A DNA stretch of 64,000 nucleotides, from NCBI GenBank assembly GCA_963772845.1, contig CAVYYW010000017.1, forward strand, positions 206,954 to 270,953, read 5' to 3'. Within the stretch, counting starts at the first letter, position 1. Each line of letters starts with the position of its first letter. A program made the position numbers and the translations under genes. Below, piece by piece: positions 8,308-17,503 of this stretch. This stretch comes from CAVYYW01 sp963772845. Its GTDB lineage: Bacteria > Bacillota > Bacilli > Bacillales > Sporolactobacillaceae. Below the pieces are notes generated by a model that saw only the letters and a list, made by a program, of their open reading frames with translations, had not been told where the DNA came from and did not search any database.

Positions 8308-9198
8308 CTAACCTAAAACTCTCATACTATATTTATTCCACATCTTTTTCAGCTCACTGAATTCAACGATTTTCCAGGGGTTAAAGAAGGTTTGGCCATT
8401 CTTGTTAAAGAATAAGTTATCCCCAATATGAAAGGATGCATGCTGAATAACCCCTTTTGAGTCTTCCCAAATCACCACGTCACCTGCTTTAATTTCCTGG
8501 CTGGATGTTAAGGAATAGTTCGCCTTTTTTAAATTCTGAATAAACGTTTCGGGATGGACCCATTCATGGAGCATCCACTCTTGTTGGGTCACGGAAAATA
8601 ACGCCGCGGACAGGCAATTGCTTCCGGAGGCTGAAGGAAAGGTATTCGCGAATTTTTTTAAATGCATTGGCGCTTTTTCCGGAAAAGCTAAGCAAGTCCA
8701 GTCTTCCCATTCTTGAGCAAATTCTTTAATTAGGCTTGCCTTTATTTCAAAAGAAAGGTGATCCCACATTGCCTTTTGAAGGATTAAATAACGATCTTCA
8801 TTCACATCAATAATATTGTCTTTAGGAAATGATAATTCGATAGATAAATTAAAAATAGGATAAATTAGCCCTCTTTCAACTTGCTTTTGAATTTGGAATA
8901 GCTGCTCTTTCTTTTTTTGAGAAAGACTATTTATCCAATCTGAATCTGCTACCACAACATATTGTACTTCCTCTGATATATTCCAATACTCGTAACTATT
9001 GGCAAGTTGTATCTGCATGTAGGAATGATGCTTAAAGAATTCTTCCCTGGGGATGATCAAAGCATTTTGCAAATATTCCTCAAAATTTCCGAGATCCTTT
9101 TCTGGCAGGAAAAATATATCTTTATCAGGAACATAGTCTCTTACCCAATTTTCAATAACTTTTATTGATGGTTGAATTTCAATCTTCAATGAGACCAC
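8308..9198 (-). CDS. NlpC/P60-like cysteine peptidase fold protein
   Basis: 296 aa. The C-terminal third looks like an NlpC/P60 (CHAP-like) papain fold: a cysteine in SGSNCLSAAL (about residue 199), the barrel strand EIKAGDVVIWED, and a histidine in HASFHIGDN (about residue 258) with FFNKNGQTFF after it. The N-terminal 190 residues are not recognised. No signal peptide, so action inside the cell or on an unknown substrate is likely. The family assignment is inferred from spacing of Cys and His; no close relative is recalled. Confidence 0.6.
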   Translation of the reverse strand: MVSLKIEIQPSIKVIENWVRDYVPDKDIFFLPEKDLGNFEEYLQNALIIPREEFFKHHSYMQIQLANSYEYWNISEEVQYVVVADSDWINSLSQKKKEQLFQIQKQVERGLIYPIFNLSIELSFPKDNIIDVNEDRYLILQKAMWDHLSFEIKASLIKEFAQEWEDWTCLAFPEKAPMHLKKFANTFPSASGSNCLSAALFSVTQQEWMLHEWVHPETFIQNLKKANYSLTSSQEIKAGDVVIWEDSKGVIQHASFHIGDNLFFNKNGQTFFNPWKIVEFSELKKMWNKYSMRVLG

Positions 9199-9281
9199 CT
9201 CTTATTTATGCAGAGAAGTTAACTTTCATTGTTTTACAGTACATATGCACCTCTCTCTCCTGCTTTCTTTCTCATTCGACA

Positions 9282-10229
9282 TCATTCGGGAGTGACTGGC
9301 ACCTGACCCCATAAATGTTGATTATTTAGGTTCTTAATACACCATTGATAATGGTCATCTTCGCAATTATGTGAATAAAAATTGGCAGAAATAATGCTAT
9401 ATATTAAAACATAGCTATATAATCTTTCTCTAACCTCTTCCCCTAAAGTTGAAATAATTATATCTAGATATCTTTCGAGTATATTTGCATTTAATTCATC
9501 ATACATATCAAAGCATGCCCATCCAATGGCTATGTCAAATAAGTAATCTCCATACATTGTCATCCATCCAAAATCGATTAATCCAGTCACCTCCCTATTC
9601 TTATCAATTAATAAATTACCAGGATAAAAGTCTCCGTGGATAAGTGAATATTCACCTTTATACTCCGAGGACAAGAATTCTAATAACCGTTTAAATTTCG
9701 CATCAAAATTCACGACATCTCTATTGAAATAAAACGCCAGTTCTCCACGTTTCTTAAGGATCATTTCTTTCAATAAATCAAACCAGCCATTTATTTTTGA
9801 TGAAGCAATTCCCATATTATTAAATAAAGTGAGTCCTTCGAAATCAGATTCTATACTTACAGTTTTCAATTCAATAGCTGCATTTAGGTATGTTTCCATC
9901 AGTTTATTTAATTCGGTATCGTCCATTTCTGAGAGAATACCTTGCATATTACTGCCTTCAATGCGTTTTTCAATAGTAACTAAAATGTCATGTTCTTCAA
10001 AAGTGTCGTAAATATAAGGAAGCTCATAGCTCAAATGGCCAGAATCCATTAACGAGTAAAATCTTTTAAGGATTCTTTGCTTATTGAAATCAGACCGATC
10101 ATTATAAAATTTTAATACTTTATCATTGCCATAAGCATAAACTTCAGCTTCCATTCCGGAACCTAAAAAATCCGATGCAGAAAGATTATATTTATCCAAT
10201 ATTAGTGATTTAGCATTAGTTTTAGTCAT
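9282..10229 (-). CDS. Aminoglycoside phosphotransferase (APH)-family kinase-like protein
   Basis: 315 aa. Kinase-like fold: glycine-rich start LGSGMEAEVYAYG (residues 22-34), lysine in KVLKFY, catalytic loop LIHGDFYPGNLLID (about 197-210) and metal-binding LIDFGWM. Members phosphorylate small molecules such as aminoglycosides, choline or homoserine; substrate not predictable. Low-GC codon use compared with its neighbours (long AT-rich stretches) hints at a different origin. Confidence 0.83.
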   Translation of the reverse strand: MTKTNAKSLILDKYNLSASDFLGSGMEAEVYAYGNDKVLKFYNDRSDFNKQRILKRFYSLMDSGHLSYELPYIYDTFEEHDILVTIEKRIEGSNMQGILSEMDDTELNKLMETYLNAAIELKTVSIESDFEGLTLFNNMGIASSKINGWFDLLKEMILKKRGELAFYFNRDVVNFDAKFKRLLEFLSSEYKGEYSLIHGDFYPGNLLIDKNREVTGLIDFGWMTMYGDYLFDIAIGWACFDMYDELNANILERYLDIIISTLGEEVRERLYSYVLIYSIISANFYSHNCEDDHYQWCIKNLNNQHLWGQVPVTPE

Positions 10230-10416
10230 CGAGCACCTCTATACTTTCTTATATTGCTAACCTGACCTTTTTTATGATTTTCTTTTCTTGCTTTCTCGAT
10301 CCGAAAAAACCAGGTGATAACAGTGGTTAACCTCATTATGATGTACAGTTGGTGCATATATCATTAAGTTGTCTTCACACACGCAAATAGGATCAAAATT
10401 AACTTTGTAAATTCTC

Positions 10417-10773
10417 TTAAGGTTTCTCTATCAATCCCCACACGTTTCCAAATGGATCGATGAGCTGGCAGATCCACACCTTGTCAATTCCAAAGGTGGG
10501 ACCGCGGTATATTCGGCAGCCATGTGATTCAAAATGTTTGATGCGTTTCTTAATGTCTGTTACCCGCCAGTATACGACTTGGCCGCCTGTGCCCGATGCA
10601 TTTTTTCCGTCGCTTGGGTGCAGCCCCACTGTCGCTGTGCCCAAGTGAAAAGCGCAATAATTTTCATCATCAAAATAAGGTGGCTCTCCGAGTAAATCTA
10701 TATACCATTTCTTTGCTTGTTGAACGTTATTAACGAAAAAAAGAACTTCCTCAACATTAAATAGACCTTCCAT
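10417..10773 (-). CDS. VOC (glyoxalase/bleomycin resistance fold) protein
   Basis: 118 aa from the ATG at 10773, chosen because GGAGG lies seven bases upstream; a longer frame to 10815 lacks a site. One VOC domain: FFVNNVQQAKKWYIDLLG at the start, GTATVGLHPSD in the middle and QLIDPFGNVWGL near the end (metal-binding Glu/His positions partly replaced). Likely binds or isomerises a small molecule; function unknown. Confidence 0.82.
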   Translation of the reverse strand: MEGLFNVEEVLFFVNNVQQAKKWYIDLLGEPPYFDDENYCAFHLGTATVGLHPSDGKNASGTGGQVVYWRVTDIKKRIKHFESHGCRIYRGPTFGIDKVWICQLIDPFGNVWGLIEKP

Positions 10774-10796
10774 TGTCCAGCCTCCTAAAGTCTTGA

Positions 10797-11349
10797 TTAA
10801 TTTCCCGCATTCCACAACCGTTCCAAATTTGTTTCCTCATTATCAATTTTTAATACATAAACATCTGGATTACTGAGATTTTGCCATTGTTCATATCCAA
10901 ATTCATTTTGAAAATGCTTAACGATCAACGCCATCAAATTTCCATGAGTCACCAGAATAATGTTCTTCCCTTTCGCTTTCTAATGCTTCATCGATCACTT
11001 CAACCGCACGATTTGTCGCCTGTTGACTAGATTCTCCGCCCTCATAAGTCAAATCCAAATCCAGAAACGTTGCTTTAAGCTTTTCCTGCCAATCTGGTAA
11101 GTTAGCTGTACTTAATCTGCGTTCCGATAATCGATCATCGATTTCAATAGCTAAGCTCTTTGCATGACTGAGTGGTTCAACGGATTGAATCGCACGAAGG
11201 AATGGGCTGGAAACAATTCGATTGACCATTATTTCTGAAAAAAAGTCATTCAATTGTTGTGCCTGGTTATGACCCATTTTTGTAAGAGGAGCTTCAGGTG
11301 GCTGCCCTTCTGCCTTGCAATGCCTAATTATATAGATGTTTTTTCCCAT
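10797..11349 (-). pseudogene. Histidine phosphatase (phosphoglycerate mutase-like), one frameshift
   Basis: N-terminal RHG-type motif IYIIRHCKAEG holds the catalytic histidine, and ESSQQATNRAVEVIDEAL follows. The frame shifts near 10962-10970 (run GAAAGGGAAGAAC). In the next frame it reads NIILVTHGNLMALIVKHFQN, which has the second catalytic histidine (THG), and ends with NLERLWNAGN at a TAA at 10797-10799. Together the halves give a normal ~184-aa phosphatase, so a single indel, real or technical, is the only defect. Confidence 0.82.
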
Positions 11350-11624
11350 CGATTCACTTCCTCAAAGTTTAACTACTTTTTCTTTCACAAGAATAAGATC
11401 AGCTTTTTTTAAGAAAAACGTTTTCGGCATGTTTTCTTCAGTACTTTCCATTCAGCACCTATAATTTCCTGCAAAAAAGTGGTGTGCGTTATCTTCGTTG
11501 TGCAAGAAACCCATGAACTTTCGGTTTAAGCGCCTAGTTGTCTGCGTGCAAATACAGTTTTCAAATAAAAAGTCACTTTCTCCTGCACATGTACATATAG
11601 TGCACTGAGAGGAGGTATAACAAA

Positions 11625-11810
11625 ATGGACCGATTAGTTTTCTTAATGTTAGCCGGTATTTTAGCAGGTTTTGCATTAATCAAAGTTCCTTTAGCTGGCA
11701 CGTTCTTAGCAAGTCTGACCCAAATAACAACTGTAATTGGTATTTTAGCTATTGTGATTTTCTCCCTTTTCTTAATCTTTAAAGCTGTCATGGCACTGCT
11801 GGGGAAATAA
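11625..11810 (+). CDS. Small two-helix membrane protein
   Basis: 61 aa with GAGAGGAGG nine bases before the ATG. Two hydrophobic helices (residues 4-24 and 32-58) and a C-terminal lysine. Not recognised as a named family. A damaged relative of its C-terminal helix lies at 8095-8175. Followed by a strong terminator, so it is a single-gene unit. The 275 bp upstream hold no other gene I can support. Confidence 0.72.
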   Translation: MDRLVFLMLAGILAGFALIKVPLAGTFLASLTQITTVIGILAIVIFSLFLIFKAVMALLGK

Positions 11811-11817
11811 ATGAAGC

Positions 11818-11849
11818 AAAAGACTCAGAGTTATTCTGAGTCTTTTTTA
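11818..11849 (+). terminator. Rho-independent terminator after the small membrane protein
   Basis: AAAGACTCAGA, loop GTTAT, TCTGAGTCTTTTTT: 10-bp stem with a T tract. Confidence 0.88.
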
Positions 11850-11909
11850 TTTATGTAACTATGATGAGCATTATAGAAAGCTCCCTATCTCTATTTATCA
11901 CAGTGATGC

Positions 11910-12125
11910 TTATTCATCAGATACCACTTTGTCGCATTTTGGGCAAGATATGAAGGTATCGTTGGTATGGAATCCAACATAGCCGTGGGTGACTTCTTGA
12001 ATAGCCCAAATATCCTCCCAATCCATTTCAAAGTGATAATCACAAGGTTGGCAGTAAAAGTCGTAAGTTCCAAAGTCCTCATTCTTTCTTTTTGTTAAGT
12101 GTTGGTTTTTACGTTTTTTACTCAT
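11910..12125 (-). CDS. Small zinc-ribbon protein
   Basis: 71 aa. Two Cys pairs, FYCQPCDYHF (residues 24-33) and ISCPKCDKVV (about 59-68), make a probable zinc ribbon. The N-terminus is basic (MSKKRKNQHLTKRKNED). AAGGGAGGG lies just before the ATG. No known name. Could bind nucleic acid or act as a small structural zinc protein. Confidence 0.72.
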   Translation of the reverse strand: MSKKRKNQHLTKRKNEDFGTYDFYCQPCDYHFEMDWEDIWAIQEVTHGYVGFHTNDTFISCPKCDKVVSDE

Positions 12126-12212
12126 TCAATCACCCTCCCTTTTAATGACTACAGTACCATAAAAAAATTATTTGGTATGAATCAATTTAAATATTGAGTT
12201 CACACATTAAAA

Positions 12213-12262
12213 TCAACACATGTTGATTTTTACGAAATAAATGTTGAGTTAAGTGGTATACT
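12213..12262 (+). promoter_or_regulatory. Palindromic operator and extended -10 promoter of HTH/PIN pair
   Basis: AAATCAACA CA TGTTGATTT (about 12210-12229) is a perfect inverted repeat with 9-bp arms. Extra half-sites TGTTGA/TTGAG flank it. A -10 TATACT at 12257-12262 is preceded by TGG (extended -10), about 30 bp before the ATG of the HTH gene. The arrangement suits self-repression by the HTH protein; this is inference. Confidence 0.6.
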
Positions 12263-12295
12263 AAAGATAAATAAAATAGAAGAGGAGGCAAAGGT

Positions 12296-13042
12296 ATGTT
12301 TGTGACCAAAATGGAATCCGATGAAGAATTGTGGCGATCTGCCTTGACCCTTACTAAAGAACATCATTATCTGGATGCTTTTTCAGTGATTAAAGCGATT
12401 GCGGTACAAACAGTTCAGTCTATCGGTGGTAATTTATCCTTCTCTAATCTGCCGACTCCTGAGGAAAAAACGTTGAGCGTAGCTGAGATCCTTTACATGA
12501 AAGCATTATCGAAGCAGATAGCAGACTGTGTTGGAAAAAAAGAAACGGATCAAACCGCAGAGCTCACTACAGAATATTTAGATCGTTTTATACATTTACT
12601 AGCTAAATCGCCGGTTGAAGCAGAAGAACTGCATAAGCAACTACTTAAATCGCTTATTGCACCAAAATTCGCAGGAGAAAAGGGCCATTCTGTCCAAACA
12701 AAACAATCACCCCCCTTTCCCCAATCGAGGCTAATTAAGCATGAAGGATCAATAGTTGGAGCTCAAATGAAAGAGTCGAATAAGGATATTTATACTTCTA
12801 GTGAGGCAGCTGAAATTGGAAGCGTCTCAGATCAAACGATTCGCCGATGGTGTGAAAAAGGAAAATTTCCTGAGGCCTACCAAACTGAAGGTGGCCACTG
12901 GCGTATTCCCCAAAAGTATTTTAAGGTAACCTTACATGAGGCTCGTGTTGCTGATTCTTATATGAAGAAGACACACGTTAACAACAAGGAGCACTTCGGA
13001 GAGGACGTAGATGAGTTTGACATCGACATCGACTACTCTTAA
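12296..13042 (+). CDS. Excisionase/MerR-type HTH protein, likely antitoxin partner of PIN
   Basis: 248 aa. Residues 1-125 are a helical region I do not recognise. Residues about 163-205 form an excisionase-like winged HTH (IYTSSEAAEIGSVSDQTIRR, then WCEKGKFPEAYQTEGGHWRI). The C-terminus is very acidic (EDVDEFDIDIDYS). It overlaps the PIN gene by 32 bp in another frame, so the two are co-translated. A palindrome sits in its promoter. The order HTH then PIN endonuclease is that of a type II toxin-antitoxin pair, with the acidic tail possibly covering the toxin. Role inferred, not shown. Confidence 0.72.
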   Translation: MFVTKMESDEELWRSALTLTKEHHYLDAFSVIKAIAVQTVQSIGGNLSFSNLPTPEEKTLSVAEILYMKALSKQIADCVGKKETDQTAELTTEYLDRFIHLLAKSPVEAEELHKQLLKSLIAPKFAGEKGHSVQTKQSPPFPQSRLIKHEGSIVGAQMKESNKDIYTSSEAAEIGSVSDQTIRRWCEKGKFPEAYQTEGGHWRIPQKYFKVTLHEARVADSYMKKTHVNNKEHFGEDVDEFDIDIDYS

Positions 13043-13598
13043 AGTCATGCTGGACACCACAGTCTTGTGTGGTGCTCTTCTAACCAACGGGGTCAATTTC
13101 AAGCTTCTGCAAGCTGCAAGGCTGGGGATTTACCAACCGGTTATTTCAAATGTCTGTTTGCTTGAATTTGTTCGAAATGCTTCAAAAGGTTTTAAAATAA
13201 AAGGGAAGATCAAGTCCTTTGAATGGGAAACGATTGATTGCTTTTTAGAAGGATTTGTCTTTCCTGCCCTTCAAGAAGAAGAGGTGACTAACAGTACCGT
13301 TTCACGGGAAAGTTTTGAGGTCATTAAGCGATTAACGAAGAAGCCTTCCTCTATAGGACAAGCCATCACTGAAATCGTGAATTTAACGGATGAACAAGTG
13401 TTACAAATTATTAAGCAGCAAGAAATGGCCATGCCTTTGGATCAGTATGATCATCAAGATTTCCATGTTTGGGCAACAGCTTTAGAAACCAACTGTCAAT
13501 CCATCGTAACAAAAAATACAAATAGGTTTCCAACGCGAATTGGTTCCATTACACGTGTTGATCCTGTTGACTTTTATAAAAGCTTATTAGGTTTATAG
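13011..13598 (+). CDS. PIN-domain ribonuclease (probable toxin)
   Basis: 195 aa. PIN-fold acidic residues are visible: D in KVMLDTTVLCG (about 15), E in NVCLLEFVR (about 51), D residues in DQYDHQDFHVWATALE (about 144-159) and the closing TKNTNRFP (about 167). This matches the PIN_3/VapC-like group often paired with an HTH partner. The ATG at 13011 has GGAGAGGA upstream inside the previous gene. No terminator was seen directly after it. Predicted to cut RNA; target unknown. Confidence 0.78.
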   Translation: MSLTSTSTTLKVMLDTTVLCGALLTNGVNFKLLQAARLGIYQPVISNVCLLEFVRNASKGFKIKGKIKSFEWETIDCFLEGFVFPALQEEEVTNSTVSRESFEVIKRLTKKPSSIGQAITEIVNLTDEQVLQIIKQQEMAMPLDQYDHQDFHVWATALETNCQSIVTKNTNRFPTRIGSITRVDPVDFYKSLLGL

Positions 13599-13720
13599 GG
13601 TAATAACAATTTGCATTTAGTCTATTAGTCTATCTAATCACAGCCAAGCTCTTATTTTTTCACTATATTTAGTAAGTTGCTGTGTTCACTGGTTCCTTAA
13701 TAAATAAATTCATATTAGCT

Positions 13721-14110
13721 TTAAAGTTTTTTAAAACTCACTTCCCCCACCAACGCATCCAACGTTCCCACAAACAGTTCAACCTCTGGCAAATGATAAA
13801 ATGTCGTCGTGTTTTCTACGCTAAATACTTCATCCGTTGGTGAATAGACATACGTTTTCTTACCATTTCCAAGGGCAAGCCCTAATTCAACATGACTGCC
13901 TTTTCCAGCCGGCCGCAACATCACGAAAAGATCAGCTTCAAGGATCGCAGCCTTCTCCTTCTCACCGATTTCTTTTAATTCTTTAGCAGTTGGGACTTTT
14001 TCATTTTTTGTCCAATCATATGTATGGATGTGGCCTTTGCTCTTCAACTTTTCACTGACATACAAAACCGAATCGATATTTTTAAAACTAGATGCAATGT
14101 AAAACTTCAT
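13721..14110 (-). CDS. Nucleoside 2-deoxyribosyltransferase-like protein
   Basis: 129 aa from the ATG at 14110, chosen for the GGAAAG site six bases upstream. The NDT/TIR-like Rossmann fold shows KFYIASSFKNIDSVLYVSEKL at the start, then EKAAILEADLFVMLRPAGKGSHVELGLALG split here as ILEADLFVMLRPAGKG and SHVELGLALG, with the usual glutamate in VELG. Family members cleave nucleoside glycosidic bonds or sense nucleotides. Substrate unknown. Confidence 0.72.
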   Translation of the reverse strand: MKFYIASSFKNIDSVLYVSEKLKSKGHIHTYDWTKNEKVPTAKELKEIGEKEKAAILEADLFVMLRPAGKGSHVELGLALGNGKKTYVYSPTDEVFSVENTTTFYHLPEVELFVGTLDALVGEVSFKKL

Positions 14111-14145
14111 TTGCTCTTTCCTTTCCTTCATCTCATTCACCTATC

Positions 14146-14734
14146 TTACCTCAACCGCTTTTCGTAACAATAGCAGTCATGAACCCTTTCGAATTTCTCC
14201 TTTACCCATTCTTTATCCTCTCCTGTATAATGGGCAAAGGCTTGAATCGGACGTAAATCCGGGTGTTTACTTTCCAGAACACCTTCAAGTTCCTTGTTTT
14301 CCGCTCATGAACACATGCAAATAAGCATCCACTTTGACGAATCCATTTTTTTCGTACCATTTGTTTACCCAGATATCATCTCTTGTCCAGGCTTCCAAAC
14401 GGTTCAACCCTCTTTCTTTTGCTAGTTTTTCAGATTCTTGCAGAAGTTGTTTTCCAATTCCTAAGCTGCGGAAATCCGGATGAACCGCTATATGCCAGAT
14501 CATCCCACCAAGTCCCTCTCCTCTTGAACATACCGTGCCTTCTTCAATTTCATATTCAATGTCTAAAAAACCCACAATCTGGCCGTTTTCTTCCGCCACT
14601 AATTCAATTGAAGAGTGAACATATTTTTCCTTTTCTCTCAAAACATTATCGTAATAGGCTGTATCCAGAAAAGCTAACACTCTACAGCGAACCCAGCCTG
14701 TTTCATCGCTTGGTCGATATTGTCTAATCTGCAT
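14146..14734 (-). pseudogene. GNAT acetyltransferase with C-terminal frameshift
   Basis: The first 148 residues form a GNAT domain: GGMIWHIAVHPDFRSLGIGK, then LGIGKQLLQESEKLAKERG (acetyl-CoA loop) and NKWYEKNGFVKVDAY. At a four-A run (14297-14300 on the plus strand) the frame shifts. The alternative frame continues NKELEGVLESKHPDLRPIQA and ends YCYEKRLR at 14146. The longer product is likely the ancestral one. The 149-aa form ending at 14285 could still fold, since the GNAT core is complete. Confidence 0.75.
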
Positions 14735-15482
14735 TGGTATCCCACTTACCTCTTTTCACACATAAAAAAGCCAGAACGACTGGAATTCTCATTCTTCTTT
14801 CAAATTCTTCATCACTGGTGAAGTGTTCACGTTTTGGGGTTCCTTCTCGTAAATCGATCACTGAAAATCCAGAACGAGATAGGGCTCTAAAATAGTGTTC
14901 AATCGTTCGGTGATATTTCACGACGATTTGATCAATCCAAGGTTCTTTTCTTTCCCCCTCATGAAAATAGTCATCAACGATCCAGTTTCCACGTTTATCC
15001 CCTGTCTTTTTACTAATAAATGAAGAGGTGGTTAGGGGATGTTGAACACTAAAGACAAACTTACCGTTATCTTTTAAGGTTTTCTGCACGTTTTGAAACA
15101 GAATCTGAATATCTGATACATAGTGGATAGCAAATCGAGACGTTACAATATCGAATTGATCTGCTGTGTAATTATACGATTCCATCGTCTTGTGATAAAT
15201 CGTCCCGTTTGTTCCAGCTAAATTATTTTTTGCAGCTTCCACCATTTGTTCAGATCCTTCTACCCCAGTGTAAGACCCTGCACCTTGATTCAATAATTCT
15301 TTTCCAAATGTCGCATCGCCGCAGCCTAAGTCTAATATTTTTTTACCTTGAAAGTCACCGATGAGTTCATGTATGATCGGTCCTTCGATTGCATTGTTAG
15401 GACTATCCTTTCTGCCTCGTCTTTTCATATAATTCGAAAAGAAATCTTCCTGATCATAAACGCTCGCACCTCTAAATTCCAT
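14724..15482 (-). CDS. Class I SAM-dependent methyltransferase
   Basis: 252 aa. SAM-binding motif I KKILDLGCGDATFGKELL (about residues 53-70), acidic end of strand 2 in YTGVEGSEQM, and FDIVTSRFAIHYVSDI as motif II/III. Short overlap with the acetyltransferase downstream suggests one transcript. Small-molecule substrate likely (YcgJ/UbiE type); not determined. Confidence 0.85.
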   Translation of the reverse strand: MEFRGASVYDQEDFFSNYMKRRGRKDSPNNAIEGPIIHELIGDFQGKKILDLGCGDATFGKELLNQGAGSYTGVEGSEQMVEAAKNNLAGTNGTIYHKTMESYNYTADQFDIVTSRFAIHYVSDIQILFQNVQKTLKDNGKFVFSVQHPLTTSSFISKKTGDKRGNWIVDDYFHEGERKEPWIDQIVVKYHRTIEHYFRALSRSGFSVIDLREGTPKREHFTSDEEFERRMRIPVVLAFLCVKRGKWDTNAD

Positions 15483-15519
15483 ACACTACCCCTTTCAAAA
15501 ACTTTAACCACACGTCGTC

Positions 15520-16500
15520 TTACAAAATAGCTTCTAATTCATTTTGATTTTCGGACAGCCACATCATTTCTTTTGAAAAACGTTCTGGCGAGACGCTGTG
15601 CTGGTCCATGTCCGGCGTGATCCACCATGTGCTCTCCATATACCACAGCAATCTTAAAGCGCTGATTAAGTGCGCTTTTCCAAAAGGCCGCACCTCACTA
15701 TATCCTTCAATAAAAGTTAAAGCTGCTGAGCGATTTAACTTGCTGCCATCTAATGCTCCCGAGATCACCGCTCTTGCAACGTCAAGCTGAGGAAAATCGT
15801 ATCTCACTCGATCAAAGTCCAAGACAGCGCTTATTTTCTCCTTTTTAAATAGAAGATTGTCTACCCATAAATCCCGGTGTGCCCAACCTGTATCACTCAT
15901 ATTTATATCTTCCAAGTTGATTACTTTAGTCGTGTTATACTGCTTTTCTATTGTGGGCAATACATTCAGTTTCCCATTGTCATTTGCCTGGTCCCAAGCC
16001 GTTTCCCAATACCTTAGCCGTTCTTCTCTGCTGGGTGGAATAAATTTAGGTTGCCTCTTCACATTTGCCTTCCCATCATTTAAAAGATGATGCATCTTAC
16101 CGGTTACATGCCCTAAGCCATACATTTGATGAGCATCTAATTTACCAGGGGGAATCATCGTACCCTCAGAGAATTCCATCAAAATAAACCGTTCACCTTT
16201 ATCGGATTTAAGAAGAATTTGATCTTGATAAGAATAGAGTCTCGGGCAAGGTAAACCCTTCTTATATAATTGGTTGTGGTGAGTGAGCGCTTGCAGCAGC
16301 TCCTCATGATTATAGAGTTTGTATCTTTCCTTATTGTATTGCTTGATTAAAAACTCACCTGAATCTGTTGTGATTTTCCATTTTAAATTTAACCATCCCC
16401 GCTTTATGGGCATTGTTTCAAATACTTTAAATCCAAAGTACCGCTCAAATGTATTTATAAGGTCCTCTAATATCTGTTCTTCAGCTATTGCCCTCTCCAT
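15520..16500 (-). CDS. APH-family kinase-like protein (homoserine kinase II/CotS-like)
   Basis: 326 aa. Lysine in EFLIKQYNKE, catalytic loop GWAHRDLWVDNLLFKK (about 204-219) and metal motif AVLDFDRVRYDFPQLD. The layout resembles the CotS/YutH and homoserine kinase ThrB2 branches of the phosphotransferase family. No coat or threonine genes nearby to choose between them. ATG with GGAGATG just upstream. Confidence 0.78.
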   Translation of the reverse strand: MERAIAEEQILEDLINTFERYFGFKVFETMPIKRGWLNLKWKITTDSGEFLIKQYNKERYKLYNHEELLQALTHHNQLYKKGLPCPRLYSYQDQILLKSDKGERFILMEFSEGTMIPPGKLDAHQMYGLGHVTGKMHHLLNDGKANVKRQPKFIPPSREERLRYWETAWDQANDNGKLNVLPTIEKQYNTTKVINLEDINMSDTGWAHRDLWVDNLLFKKEKISAVLDFDRVRYDFPQLDVARAVISGALDGSKLNRSAALTFIEGYSEVRPFGKAHLISALRLLWYMESTWWITPDMDQHSVSPERFSKEMMWLSENQNELEAIL

Positions 16501-16571
16501 TTTTCATCTCCTTTTGAACATCTAATAATAAGAAAGATACCATTAAATATCTCTATCATCCGGAATGAAAT

Positions 16572-17394
16572 TCACTGTACACTAGAGCGTTTTAACCAGT
16601 TACTCACCAATGCATCAAAGACATCTGACTGTTCAATCTGCAGGTTATGACCCGCCATATCCAGCGCAGCGAAGGTTGCCCTCGGATACTTGTCCAACAG
16701 ATTCCATGCATCCTGATACCCGGCAATGCTATCCTGGCGTCCTGTAATTATCAATGACGGATGTTCAAATGAGGCAGAACTGCCATCAACATCGAATGTA
16801 AACCCATAGCCGTTCAGGCGGATGCGTTCCATAAACTTCACTGTCGGCTTTTTTAGCAGGATTCAAATTTTCCTGACGAAATCTCTCCCACTCCCGCTCA
16901 CCTTGTAAAACAACCATCGATTCAAACTCGGCAGCATCTTCCGGGGACAGCCGTGAGATTAAAGCTTGGTCTTTTTTTAAAATCTGATGCTCAGGCAAGC
17001 ATCTTTCATTGGAATCTGCAATGACTACAGGCGCCAACAGGAACATACCCCGGACGAGACTTCCACGGAAATATGAGATCCCTCTCGCAAGATATCCACC
17101 ATATGAATACCCGCAAACCAGGAAGGGTTCATTTGGAATGAGCTGGTCGATAAACTCCAGGACCACATTTAATATGTCATCTGAATTTTGAATGCTTTCC
17201 AGCGGCTCCGAGCTGCCCATTCCTGGCAAATCTATGTATATTCTTTTCCATCCGCTATGCTCCTTAAATACCGGCTCTAAACAATCGAACATTACCTGAT
17301 GATCAAGAGACCATCCATGAAGAATAACGATTGGGAATCCTTCTCCCACTATCTTGTAATGAATTGACAAGAATGACACTTCCTTTGAGTTCAT
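16572..17394 (-). pseudogene. Alpha/beta hydrolase with one frameshift
   Basis: N-terminal part has the oxyanion motif VILHGWSLD and nucleophile elbow VCGYSYGGYLA (Ser about residue 97). The frame breaks at a six-T run (16849-16854; AAAAAA in the gene). The next frame continues KKPTVKFMERIRLNGYGFTF and contains the acid strand LIITGRQDSIAGY and the histidine in DMAGHNLQIE. The triad is complete across the two frames, so one indel at a homopolymer is the only lesion. Confidence 0.85.
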
Positions 17395-17503
17395 TTACTT
17401 ACTTTTTTCTATTGGTTAAATTCGATTAACTTGAAGATAATACCTTCCTATAGATGCTTTTTCTAAGCACTATCGTATCATATTAATCCATAGGAGTGAG
17501 ACG

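Noticed and set aside
12296..13598. Excisionase plus integrase remnant of a mobile element
   Set aside because: The HTH resembles excisionase, but there is no integrase or attachment repeat nearby, and the pairing with PIN and the operator fit a toxin-antitoxin unit better.
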